NCBI GenBank assembly: GCA_004294135.1
Contig: RDZY01000013.1
Span: 23,082 to 87,081 of the forward strand
Reading direction: 5' to 3'
DNA: 64,000 nt
Origin: Sphingobacteriia bacterium
GTDB taxonomy: Bacteria > Bacteroidota > Bacteroidia > Chitinophagales > Chitinophagaceae
The notes under the pieces were generated by a model that ran no database searches, was not told where the DNA came from, and was given only the letters and a program-made list of their open reading frames with translations. Position 1 is the first letter of the stretch. Each line of letters starts with the position of its first letter. Both the position numbers and the translations under genes were made by a program. Of this stretch, positions 26,340-34,505 are shown piece by piece.

Positions 26340-27383
26340 TTATAAAGTTTTCATATCAATTACAAAACGATATTTAACATCCGATTTAATAATGCGTTCA
26401 TAAGCCGTATTGATATCTTTCATATCAATCATTTCTATATCGGATACAATATGGTGCGCTGCACAATAATTAAGCATTTCTTGTGTTTCTGCAATGCCAC
26501 CAATCATAGACCCAATAATACTTCTGCGCTTAGAGATTAATTTGGCAGCAGCAATTTTACTGTCCTCCGGTGGAATACCTACCAACAACATTTTGCCATC
26601 TATTTTTAACAGATCGAGCATTTTATTCATATCATGCGGAGCTGCAATTGTATTCAATATAAAATCAAATTTCCCTTTCAGTGCTTTCATTTGTGCCGGA
26701 TCGGTGGAAAGCGCGAAATGAACAGCACCCAATCTTTTGGCATCGGCTTCTTTGGAAGCAGATGTACTTAACATAGTTACTTCCGCGCCAAACGAAGCAG
26801 CAAATTTAACGGCCATATGCCCCAACCCACCAAGCCCCAATACGGCCACTTGATGCCCTTTCCCTACACCCGCAAAACGCAAGGGAGAATAAGTGGTAAT
26901 ACCAGCACAAAGCAATGGTGCTATAGCTGCCAACTGATCTGTGGGGGGAATATGAAGGGCATATTTCTCATCAATAATATAAATGCTAGAATATCCGCCG
27001 TATGTTTTGAGTGTTGAATTTCTATACATCCCATTGTAAGTAGGTACCATTCCTTCCTCACAATATTGTTCCAATCCTTTTTTACAGCAATCACAGGTTC
27101 TGCAAGAATCTACAAATACCCCCACTCCAGCCAAATCGCCTGCTTTAAATTTAGTGACTTTAGCACCTACTTGTGCAACTTTTCCTACAATTTCGTGACC
27201 AGGCACTACCGGATAATTTGCAGCTCCCCACTCACTTCTGGCTGTATGAATATCTGAGTGGCAAACACCGCAATATAAAATATCAATCAGTACATCAAAA
27301 TCACCAATAGCCTGTCGCTCAAATGATAGGGCTGCAATTTCACTGTCCTTGCTGGTGGCGCCGTAACCTTTAACTGAAATCAT
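26340..27383 (-). CDS. Zinc-dependent NAD(P) alcohol dehydrogenase
   Basis: A 347-residue medium-chain dehydrogenase of the YahK/cinnamyl-alcohol type. Catalytic zinc ligands are in CGVCHSDIH and PGHEIVG. The four structural-zinc cysteines are in CRTCDCCKKGLEQYC. The Rossmann loop is VAVLGLGGLGHMAVKFA. CAGITTYSPLR is also typical of this subgroup. These enzymes reduce a broad range of aldehydes with NADPH; the natural substrate is unknown. It is monocistronic, convergent with purE. Confidence 0.92.
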   Translation of the reverse strand: MISVKGYGATSKDSEIAALSFERQAIGDFDVLIDILYCGVCHSDIHTARSEWGAANYPVVPGHEIVGKVAQVGAKVTKFKAGDLAGVGVFVDSCRTCDCCKKGLEQYCEEGMVPTYNGMYRNSTLKTYGGYSSIYIIDEKYALHIPPTDQLAAIAPLLCAGITTYSPLRFAGVGKGHQVAVLGLGGLGHMAVKFAASFGAEVTMLSTSASKEADAKRLGAVHFALSTDPAQMKALKGKFDFILNTIAAPHDMNKMLDLLKIDGKMLLVGIPPEDSKIAAAKLISKRRSIIGSMIGGIAETQEMLNYCAAHHIVSDIEMIDMKDINTAYERIIKSDVKYRFVIDMKTL

Positions 27384-27434
27384 AAAAAAGATATTAGCTG
27401 GTGAATATAAGCTGAATGATTGGGTATCAAATAA

Positions 27435-27905
27435 TCAATTTGAAAGAATATCGTGAATAATTTTTAGGTGATGCTTGGTATGAAGCGACAGCATTTTGCG
27501 CGTACGTTTTAAATTAAGTGTGCCAAAAAATGGATGTTGAAAATAATGGTCTCTATTTAATTGATCCAAATCTAGAATATGCTGAATGGCGCGATCCATT
27601 TGTTCCATGGTTACAGACAATTCAAATTCATTTCTTGGTATTACATGCTTGGGGGCTTTTGCTTTTCCACGGGGTAGTTTATTCAAGTTAAACACCAACC
27701 AGCGTTTGAAATTAAACTTTGTTGTATAAGTGTTTGGATCCGATTGTTTTAATGCATTCACAATTTGATTAATTACCAATAGACTATGATCAATATGCCA
27801 GCCCACACTTGCCGCTGAAATTTTTGCATCTAATGCATTACTGTTAGCAGTAAGCGCACGCAATTGTTCTAACAAATCGATTAGTTCATTTTCTTGAGCA
27901 GGCAT
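27435..27905 (-). CDS. DUF1569 (DinB-like) protein
   Basis: A 156-residue four-helix-bundle protein of the DinB/YfiT superfamily. The first histidine of the usual metal triad is in VGWHIDHSLLVINQI, and the last two are in SLHTKHHLKIIHDIL. KLPRGKAKAPKHV is a DUF1569 hallmark. Members may act as thiol-dependent transferases, but this subgroup is uncharacterised. It lies 48 bases downstream of clpS on the same strand. Confidence 0.82.
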   Translation of the reverse strand: MPAQENELIDLLEQLRALTANSNALDAKISAASVGWHIDHSLLVINQIVNALKQSDPNTYTTKFNFKRWLVFNLNKLPRGKAKAPKHVIPRNEFELSVTMEQMDRAIQHILDLDQLNRDHYFQHPFFGTLNLKRTRKMLSLHTKHHLKIIHDILSN

Positions 27906-27952
27906 ACGTTTTATATTTATTTACCACCATCAGTTTAGCTATTGGTTTGAGA

Positions 27953-28258
27953 CTAATCTTGGTGCTCTAATGTAGCTCCAATACCTCTTTCAGTAATGCT
28001 GTTGCACATGGGTTTGAGTGTATCATAATCCCCAGTTTTTACTGCATACTTGCCTTTATGATGAATGAAAAGGGCACATTGTTCTGCTTGTACATTGGTA
28101 TGATCACACACTTCAATAAGGGTTTGAATTACCCATTCGAATGTATTTACCTCATCATTCCAAACAACAAGGCTGTAAGAACTAGCCAGGGCCGTATCTG
28201 TTTCAGCATCAAAAGCTTCCCAAGGCTTGGGTTCTGAGATAGAAAAATGAATTGACAT
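27953..28258 (-). CDS. clpS: ClpS adaptor of the Clp protease
   Basis: A 101-residue adaptor that captures proteins with destabilising N-terminal residues and hands them to ClpA/ClpC with ClpP. After a flexible N-terminal tail, the core has VVWNDEVNTFEWVIQTL (the N-degron pocket residues Asn-Asp-Glu), then ALFIHHKGKYAV, which supplies the pocket histidine, and GIGATLE at the end. The length is normal for the family. The aat gene for the matching N-terminal tagging enzyme begins 258 bases away on the other strand, which supports a shared N-degron pathway. Confidence 0.93.
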   Translation of the reverse strand: MSIHFSISEPKPWEAFDAETDTALASSYSLVVWNDEVNTFEWVIQTLIEVCDHTNVQAEQCALFIHHKGKYAVKTGDYDTLKPMCNSITERGIGATLEHQD

Positions 28259-28328
28259 ATTACAAAGCTACAAATTGAGGCTTTAAAAAGGAAGATTTAG
28301 ATTAATCTCATAAAAAAACATCTTTTTT

Positions 28329-28359
28329 TTTGGCAGTTAATCGGTAGACCCTATTTTTG
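28329..28359 (+). promoter_or_regulatory. Promoter of tRNA-Val
   Basis: TTTG (28329-28332), 19-base spacer, TATTTTTG (28352-28359): an exact match in both boxes and in spacing to the Bacteroidota consensus TTTG-N19-TAnnTTTG. Transcription should start near 28366, about 11 bases before the mature tRNA. Confidence 0.85.
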
Positions 28360-28376
28360 CACTCCCAAACAAGGAA

Positions 28377-28451
28377 GGGAGCATAGCTCAGTTGGTTTAG
28401 AGCATCTGCCTTACAAGCAGAGGGTCCGCGGTTCGAACCCGTGTGCTCCCA
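28377..28451 (+). tRNA. tRNA-Val (anticodon TAC)
   Basis: A full cloverleaf: acceptor stem GGGAGCA/TGCTCCC, D-arm TAGCTCAGTTGGTTTAGAGCA, anticodon stem TCTGC/GCAGA around the loop CTTACAA (anticodon TAC), and T-arm CGCGG-TTCGAAC-CCGTG. The length is 75 nt including the discriminator A; the 3' CCA is not encoded. It reads GUA and, by wobble, other valine codons. Confidence 0.97.
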
Positions 28452-28454
28452 CAG

Positions 28455-28490
28455 AAAAAACCTTCAAGTTTAATTACTTGGAGGTTTTTT
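28455..28490 (+). terminator. Terminator of tRNA-Val
   Basis: AAAAAACCTTCAAGT (28455-28469) pairs with ACTTGGAGGTTTTTT (28476-28490) around a six-base loop, with one G-U. The T-run is built into the stem. It lies 3 bases after the tRNA. Confidence 0.88.
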
Positions 28491-28515
28491 ATTTAAATTA
28501 CTTAATCCCCCTCCC

Positions 28516-29154
28516 TTGCATATATTATCCGATAAGCTTTGGTTTCCACCTATTGAAGCAGCAATGGAAGATGGATTATTGGCTATGGGTGGAGATTTAT
28601 CTGTGGATCGTTTATTATTGGCTTACCAGCAAGGAATTTTTCCTTGGTATGAAGGAAATACCCCGCTCTGGTGGAGTCCCCACCCTCGTTTTGTTCTGTT
28701 TCCCCAGCAATTGATTGTTGCTAAAAGCATGCATCAGCTCATTAAAAAAAAGAAGTTTGAATTTACCATCAACCAAGATTTTGCCGCAGTAATCAATGCC
28801 TGTAAATTGGTGAAGCGGGCGGATCAAGTAGGCACTTGGATTACTCCTGCAGTTGAGCAATCCTATATTCAGCTACACCAGCTTGGTCATGCCCACAGTG
28901 CAGAAACCTGGCTTGATGGCAAATTGGTGGGCGGGTTATATGGCATTCAAATGGGTAATTTATTTTTTGGAGAAAGTATGTTTAGCAAATCATCCAATGC
29001 CAGTAAGTTTGCCTTTATTCAATATGTGCGAGTGCTGCAAAATCAAGGGGTGCAATTAATAGATTGCCAAGTATATACCCAACATTTGGAAAGCTTTGGG
29101 GCAAGAATGATTTCAAGGGCTGAATTCAAACACTATTTGGCAACGCTGCTTTAA
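28516..29154 (+). CDS. aat: Leucyl/phenylalanyl-tRNA-protein transferase
   Basis: A 212-residue enzyme that adds Leu or Phe from aminoacyl-tRNA to proteins beginning with Lys or Arg, creating an N-degron for ClpS. Family motifs are WFPPIEAAMEDGLLAMGGDL, AYQQGIFPWY, WWSPHPRFVL, HSAETWLDGKLVGGLYGIQMG and FFGESMFS. The start is TTG (28516) because no in-frame ATG exists before the conserved region; the first codons read LSDKLWFPP as expected. It follows the tRNA-Val terminator and overlaps the end of the convergent DUF4294 gene by four bases. Confidence 0.94.
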   Translation: MHILSDKLWFPPIEAAMEDGLLAMGGDLSVDRLLLAYQQGIFPWYEGNTPLWWSPHPRFVLFPQQLIVAKSMHQLIKKKKFEFTINQDFAAVINACKLVKRADQVGTWITPAVEQSYIQLHQLGHAHSAETWLDGKLVGGLYGIQMGNLFFGESMFSKSSNASKFAFIQYVRVLQNQGVQLIDCQVYTQHLESFGARMISRAEFKHYLATLL

Positions 29155-29771
29155 CCAGGGTAGCCATACATTTTGGCCACATCTTTTACTATCTTTTCCA
29201 TTTCAGCATCTTTATCTGATGGGTCATATGCCTGTTTTAAATTACTCCCAAATATTACCGCGACAGTCTGCCAAAATGCAGCATTTACAAACCCTTTGTA
29301 TTCATGAATGATTTCATAGCAGTTATTACCTGTTTCACGATTAATGAGTTTCATCAATACCCTTCCTTGATAAACAGATAAGTTGGTGAGTTTATCGGTG
29401 AACTGTTGCTTTAACTCTTTCTCTCTTGAATGAATTATTTTCCGTCGCTCCTTACGATCGGTCACGTGGGTTAACAAAGCGTTTATTTCATTCATTATCC
29501 TACTTGCTGCTTTTGCATAAGGATAGGTAACGTAAACTGCGTTGCGAAGCCTGGTCCAGTTGGCCCAATAGTTTCTTTGTTGTGCCGTCATTCTACCTAT
29601 TACTTGCACAGTAGGCAAATAAGAGAGACCAATGGTATCTCCTTGTGGCGTTATAAAAGCGTATACCCTTGTTGTATCATATATGCCCTTCTCTTGCGCA
29701 GATACGGCATTACTAAACCCTAATAATAATAAGAGTAGAAAGGATGCAATATGATGAATTCGTTGCTGCAC
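29151..29771 (-). CDS. Exported DUF4294 protein
   Basis: A 206-residue protein with a signal peptide (hydrophobic run LLLLLLGFSNAVSA at about 13-25) and the DUF4294 pattern: NYWANWTRLRNAVYVTYPYA, then a charged helical stretch (KERRKIIHSREKELKQQF), LMKLINRETGNNCYEIIHEYK and FWQTVAVIFGSNLKQAYDP. The family is found in Bacteroidota and has no known function. Export to the periplasm is likely. It is the only gene on its strand before the ccmE-ccmF unit ends, 62 bases away. Confidence 0.8.
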   Translation of the reverse strand: MQQRIHHIASFLLLLLLGFSNAVSAQEKGIYDTTRVYAFITPQGDTIGLSYLPTVQVIGRMTAQQRNYWANWTRLRNAVYVTYPYAKAASRIMNEINALLTHVTDRKERRKIIHSREKELKQQFTDKLTNLSVYQGRVLMKLINRETGNNCYEIIHEYKGFVNAAFWQTVAVIFGSNLKQAYDPSDKDAEMEKIVKDVAKMYGYPG

Positions 29772-29833
29772 GATGGTTAAAAATAGTCAAACTGACTGAT
29801 ATTAATACCATGAAACGAAAAATGTAACCCCCA

Positions 29834-32287
29834 CTATGCTGTTTTCAATCCCGTTTTTTTATTCAGCTTAACCCGCTGAATAATAGACATCACCAAACCT
29901 ACTACCATTACCACTATACCTATCCAGAGTATATTAATCATGGGGAACTCATATACTTTTAGGGTGATGAGATCCGTAATACTTTCACTTTCTTTTACGC
30001 CTATTTCTAATTTACCAGAGGACTGATCCAACACTTTATTGAACTTTAAAATCAAGCTTTGTGATATCACCGTATCGGGAATAGAACGCAACTCCTGCCC
30101 CTTCAATGCAATGCCAGGATAAATTTTATATTGCTTACCTTCTTTAGATATTACGGTTATATCTAGAAATAGAGCCGTCTCGTCTTGCTTGAATTTGGAC
30201 TGTTGGGCTGGGGGATTTACGCCCACATTATTTAAAATCATTAATCCATTACTATAGAATAAAGTGTCTTTCACTTTAACTTCTCGATTTTTAAAAGATA
30301 CCGTATCAGACCCCTTGTTCTCTTGAAAGGATGTGACGTACACAAAAATATCTTTGTTCCAATAATGTTTAGAAGCGGGATTGGCCGCAAAGCCGTCCAT
30401 TCCCTTGTTGTTTTTTATTACATCGGGATAGAGCTGAAAACGTTCATCTCCATTATTGGCTTTAAAATCAATTTCAAAATAGCGTTTTCTATCACGAGGG
30501 TTGGTGGTATCCATGGTATAAGTCACCATATACTTCCCCATATCCGTGGCTATATTTTTAAAGAGGGTTAAATTTTCTGCGGGACTACCAGCGGCATTTC
30601 CCTTTTCACCTTCTGTTACTTTCAAAGGAGTTACACCCGTAGTATTCCAACTAAGGACTGTTTTTTTGCTAGATGAAATAAGTATTCCAACCAATACCAA
30701 TCCAAATCCGATATGTGCAACTGAAGCACCTGCTGCTTTAATTTTTCCCTTTAATCCCAGCCACAAATAACTAATATTAGCCACCACGGAATAGACAGAA
30801 GTGAAAATAGCCAAGTGAATGGCTGCTAAAAAGCCAGGGCCTTTCTTAACATAACTGATATCACCCCAAATACTGATGGGTATGGTAATCAACAGTGCAA
30901 TTACAGTAGGGATAGCAATTTTTTTCCAGAAAACTGATTTAGGCGTGTCTTTGTATTTTAAATATTGTGTAATAGCGGTGAGTAAACCAATAATCACTAC
31001 TACAAAAATCTGAATTTGGTTGTGCGCAAACTCTGGGTCTTCGGGTGGGGCAATTTTGGTTCCAAATAATTTATTCCAAACGGGTGTGGATGTCTTTGCA
31101 ATAATTACCATACCCGATAAAAACAAGACCAATGAACCAATAAACATCCAGAACTCTCTACTGTAAGTCTGCTCTTCTTTCTGTATAGAAGGGATTGATT
31201 TGTAGCGGATAAAATATAATACCATTGCTGGAATAAAAAACACCAAGATAAATAAAAGCAATTGTGCATTTAATCCAAGGTCTGTAAATGCATGTACAGA
31301 AGTATCACCCAATATTCCACTTTTTGTTAGAAAAGAAGAATATAAGATCAGTGTAAAGCTGATGATATAAAAGAAATAAGTGGGTCGCAAAGAATATCCA
31401 CTGTTCTTATAAATAAGGTTAGTATGAAGTCCTGCCACCAACGTAAGCCAAGGCACCAATGATGCATTTTCTACAGGATCCCATGCCCAATAACCACCAA
31501 AAGAGAGGCTTTCATAAGCCCAAGCAGCGCCCATCATAATGCCAGTTCCTAAAATTGCCGTAGAGAAAGCAGCCCAAGGCAAGGAAGGTTTAATCCAACT
31601 ATGATCATTCTTCATCAATCCTGCAAATGCATAAGCAAAAGGCACTATGGTAGAAGCAAATCCTAAGAATAATATTGGTGGATGAATCACCATCCAATAA
31701 TTCTGTAGTAAAATATTTAGGCCAGTGCCATCTTTTATAAACTGAAGGTATTCTGGTCTGCTAAAAATGGGGGCATCCATTTCATTGCGCAGTAATGCAA
31801 AGGGACTGATACCTACTTTAGATCCAAAAAAATAAATACCAATTAACATGCTTGCAATAAAAAACTGTGCAAAGGAAATCACATATAATACGCCACTTTC
31901 CCATTTACCACCTTTCCAAATAATAATCCATCCAAGTACACAATGCCAAAAACTCCATAACATGAAACTGCCTTCTTGACCCTCCCAAAAGCAACTCAAT
32001 AAATACTCTATTTGCAAGCTTTTATCGCTGTGGGTATAGGCGTATTTATATTCGAATAAGTGATTAGAAATAATATAATACAATACCACAAAAAGTAAAA
32101 CTACGCTGATGGTTTCTATCAAAAAAGCTATTCTGCCCAGTTTAAGCCATGGTTCTTGATCGGCAGGGATGTTTTTTCGACTGGCTTTAAAAAAAGCAAT
32201 TGTTGCTAGTAAGGAAGCCATAAAACTTAATATGGCAAAGAAATGACCTATTTGTCCCGGCAGTAAATGCTCACCTATATAATTCAT
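29834..32287 (-). CDS. ccmF: Cytochrome c haem lyase subunit CcmF
   Basis: An 817-residue polytopic membrane protein of cytochrome c maturation system I. It attaches haem delivered by CcmE to apocytochrome c. The haem-handling WWD domain is intact (FGGYWAWDPVENASLVPWL), flanked by histidine-bearing segments (YWMVIHPPILFLGFAS, VAGLHTNLIY). About 12-14 membrane segments fill residues 10-530. A large periplasmic domain (about 535-780) and a last membrane helix follow. It is longer than E. coli CcmF (about 650) because of that domain. ccmE lies 26 bases upstream on the same strand. Confidence 0.93.
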   Translation of the reverse strand: MNYIGEHLLPGQIGHFFAILSFMASLLATIAFFKASRKNIPADQEPWLKLGRIAFLIETISVVLLFVVLYYIISNHLFEYKYAYTHSDKSLQIEYLLSCFWEGQEGSFMLWSFWHCVLGWIIIWKGGKWESGVLYVISFAQFFIASMLIGIYFFGSKVGISPFALLRNEMDAPIFSRPEYLQFIKDGTGLNILLQNYWMVIHPPILFLGFASTIVPFAYAFAGLMKNDHSWIKPSLPWAAFSTAILGTGIMMGAAWAYESLSFGGYWAWDPVENASLVPWLTLVAGLHTNLIYKNSGYSLRPTYFFYIISFTLILYSSFLTKSGILGDTSVHAFTDLGLNAQLLLFILVFFIPAMVLYFIRYKSIPSIQKEEQTYSREFWMFIGSLVLFLSGMVIIAKTSTPVWNKLFGTKIAPPEDPEFAHNQIQIFVVVIIGLLTAITQYLKYKDTPKSVFWKKIAIPTVIALLITIPISIWGDISYVKKGPGFLAAIHLAIFTSVYSVVANISYLWLGLKGKIKAAGASVAHIGFGLVLVGILISSSKKTVLSWNTTGVTPLKVTEGEKGNAAGSPAENLTLFKNIATDMGKYMVTYTMDTTNPRDRKRYFEIDFKANNGDERFQLYPDVIKNNKGMDGFAANPASKHYWNKDIFVYVTSFQENKGSDTVSFKNREVKVKDTLFYSNGLMILNNVGVNPPAQQSKFKQDETALFLDITVISKEGKQYKIYPGIALKGQELRSIPDTVISQSLILKFNKVLDQSSGKLEIGVKESESITDLITLKVYEFPMINILWIGIVVMVVGLVMSIIQRVKLNKKTGLKTA

Positions 32288-32313
32288 GGAAATACAATTC
32301 GTTTCAAAAAAAT

Positions 32314-32718
32314 CTAGTTAGAAGTCTGCAATTGCTGCATTGCTTTGGGATCGTCTTTGTATTTAGAGGGGCATTTTAGCAAGATGTCTTTACACTCAAA
32401 AAGCCCATCTTTTACCCTTCCCTTCAATACAATTCGCTCACTTTTTTCCATATCGGTAGGCTTATTATCGTGGTAAATCACTTTAATTGAATTGCCCAAT
32501 GTATCTATTGCAGTAAAGCTGAGGTAATTCGGGTTTTTAACTGCATCGTATTCAACCGGTTTATGTTGATCGAGTTTGGCAATCAAATTAACAAATTTGC
32601 CTTCTTTTTCTTTGGCAGAAGCGATGGTTTCATAAGTGGTTAAATCGCCTGTATATTGTACCAATACTGCAATTGCCGCAGCAATTAATACGAGAATGAT
32701 GATATGGGTTGTTTTCAT
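32314..32718 (-). CDS. ccmE: Haem chaperone CcmE, cysteine-type variant
   Basis: A 134-residue protein with one N-terminal membrane anchor (about 5-20) and a periplasmic OB-fold. CcmE carries haem from CcmC to CcmF. The classic enzyme binds haem covalently through a histidine in an HxxxY motif. Here the equivalent position reads CPSKY (C116 to Y120), the CxxxY form known from some other bacteria and archaea. VNLIAKLDQHKP and ERIVLKGRVKDGLFECKDIL are typical of the fold. It is the first gene of the ccmE-ccmF pair. The variant motif is seen directly; its chemistry here is inferred. Confidence 0.9.
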   Translation of the reverse strand: MKTTHIIILVLIAAAIAVLVQYTGDLTTYETIASAKEKEGKFVNLIAKLDQHKPVEYDAVKNPNYLSFTAIDTLGNSIKVIYHDNKPTDMEKSERIVLKGRVKDGLFECKDILLKCPSKYKDDPKAMQQLQTSN

Positions 32719-32897
32719 ATATAAAAATTTCTTCTGGCAATATGCTTATTACTTATGCTGGAATTGCAAAGCTAATTTAAAAAACAATTAAGAATGGTTA
32801 TTGTTGGCAATTGCTTTGAGTGAAGATTAGGAGTTAAAAAATAGCTGTATTGCGAAAATGGCTGTAACTTGCGCCCTGTTTTCAATGCACGATAATT

Positions 32898-33932
32898 ATG
32901 ATGGATTTAACTGGCTTTAACCCCAATGCGGTATCCAACCCCAACAATAATATTTTCGGACTTCCCTCCACTGAAGCAGATGCCCGTTTAGTAATTCTTC
33001 CTGTACCATGGGAAGTAACCGTTAGTCACGGTGCAGGCACTGCAAGAGCGGCTGATCATATTCTAAAATCGAGCCTTCAAGTAGACATTTTAGATGTAGA
33101 CGGAAATGCAGGATGGAAACAGGGATTTTATATGCGTCCCATTGATAAAAAATTACTTTTCAAAAGCGACTATCTTCGTAGAGAAGCCGAACTCTATATT
33201 GATTATATTTCTCAAGGAGCAGAACCTGAGAAAAATAAATTCATGTGTAAGAGCCTAAAAGAAATTAATGAGGGTGGTTTGTTTTTGAATAAATGGGTGT
33301 ATGATAATTGCAAGGAATTACTCGACAAAGGAAAACTAGTTGCAGTACTTGGAGGAGACCATAGCAGTGCACTTGGATTGATGAAAGCCTTGGCAGAAAA
33401 GCATGGAGATTTTAGTGTACTACAAATTGATGCTCACTGTGATTTAAGAACCAAATATGCTGATTTCAATTATTCGCATGCTTCCATTATGTACAATGCA
33501 CTTAACGAAATTCATTCACTAACCAAACTAGTACAAGTAGGCGTGCGCGATTTTTGTGAAGAGGAATTTGATTATATCTGCAATAGCAATTCAAGGGTGG
33601 TGACTTATTTTGATAAGCATATTAAAGAGCGACTATTTGAGGGACAGACTTGGAAAACAATTGCCGAAGAAATTGTGGCGCAATTGCCCCAAAAAGTATA
33701 CCTCAGTTTTGATATAGATGGACTAGATCGCAAACTTTGCCCTAATACAGGAACGCCAGTATGTGGTGGTTTTGAAAGTGAAGAAATGATTTATCTGATT
33801 AAAAAAATAAAGGATAGTGGGAAAGAATTAATTGGCTTTGATTTGGTGGAGATAGGTGTGGGTGAAACCAATTGGGACAGTAATGTAGGCGCTCATTTAC
33901 TATGGCGTTTGTGTAATTTAATGGTGGCTTAA
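32898..33932 (+). CDS. Agmatinase/arginase-family ureohydrolase
   Basis: A 344-residue binuclear-manganese hydrolase. Metal ligands are visible as GGDHS (H155), DAHCDLR (D178, H180, D182) and SFDIDGLD near the C-terminus. The family splits agmatine, arginine or a related guanidino compound into urea and an amine. The N-terminal section has VTVSHGAGTARAADHILKSS. Agmatinase is the likeliest reading, but guanidinobutyrase or formimidoylglutamase are alternatives that cannot be excluded. It leads a five-gene plus-strand operon; the next gene begins directly after its stop. The two opening Met codons leave the start uncertain by one residue. Confidence 0.88.
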   Translation: MMDLTGFNPNAVSNPNNNIFGLPSTEADARLVILPVPWEVTVSHGAGTARAADHILKSSLQVDILDVDGNAGWKQGFYMRPIDKKLLFKSDYLRREAELYIDYISQGAEPEKNKFMCKSLKEINEGGLFLNKWVYDNCKELLDKGKLVAVLGGDHSSALGLMKALAEKHGDFSVLQIDAHCDLRTKYADFNYSHASIMYNALNEIHSLTKLVQVGVRDFCEEEFDYICNSNSRVVTYFDKHIKERLFEGQTWKTIAEEIVAQLPQKVYLSFDIDGLDRKLCPNTGTPVCGGFESEEMIYLIKKIKDSGKELIGFDLVEIGVGETNWDSNVGAHLLWRLCNLMVA

Positions 33933-34487
33933 ATGAAAACATACGACTATATCATTGTACTAAAAAAGCGCAGCTATGCTATGATTGATGGCATCAGTCA
34001 ACTCATGCTATTGCTCACCATTACCGCTTTTATTTATACAGCCATTCAATATCCTGCAAGTTTACCAGTGGCACTTGTTTTTTGTATTGCTATAATAAGT
34101 TGGCTGGCTTTCTGTTACTGGCAAAAGCAAAGAGGTGTTCAACCTTTTTATAGACTCGCATTGTTATTCGCAGCCATTGGCTGGTATATGCAGAAAGATG
34201 GAATTTGGATTTCATTGATTTACTTGATCGCAGCCATGCTTGAAAAACAAGTTAAGTTTCCCGAAGAAATTGCATTTGATTCTGAAGAAATAGTGATGAA
34301 TACTTTTCCAAAGAAAAGGTTTAAATGGAGTGATCTCAATAATATAGTATTGAAGGATGGATTACTAACAGTCGATTTTAAGAACAATAAGTTAATTCAA
34401 AAAGAATTAGATGAAGCAGCAGATGAGAAAGTAACACAAGAATTTAATTTATTTGTCCAACAAAAAATAAATCAGCAACAAGATTGA
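33933..34487 (+). CDS. Membrane protein with cytosolic PH-like tail
   Basis: A 184-residue protein with about four membrane helices between residues 15 and 115 (for example LMLLLTITAFIYTAI and LPVALVFCIAIISWLAFCYW). A soluble C-terminal ~70 residues follow: KFPEEIAFDSEEIVMN, then FKWSDLNNIVLKDGLLTVDF. These read like a bacterial PH-type beta domain. I do not recognise a named family. Its ATG follows the agmatinase stop with no gap, and the radical SAM gene starts 18 bases after it, so the three are surely co-transcribed. The function is unknown. Confidence 0.72.
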   Translation: MKTYDYIIVLKKRSYAMIDGISQLMLLLTITAFIYTAIQYPASLPVALVFCIAIISWLAFCYWQKQRGVQPFYRLALLFAAIGWYMQKDGIWISLIYLIAAMLEKQVKFPEEIAFDSEEIVMNTFPKKRFKWSDLNNIVLKDGLLTVDFKNNKLIQKELDEAADEKVTQEFNLFVQQKINQQQD

Positions 34488-34505
34488 AGATTACACATTG
34501 AATAA

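Noticed and set aside
28377..28451. Integration site at the tRNA-Val gene
   Set aside because: No integrase and no repeated tRNA 3' end was seen on either side; the neighbours clpS and aat are ordinary core genes.
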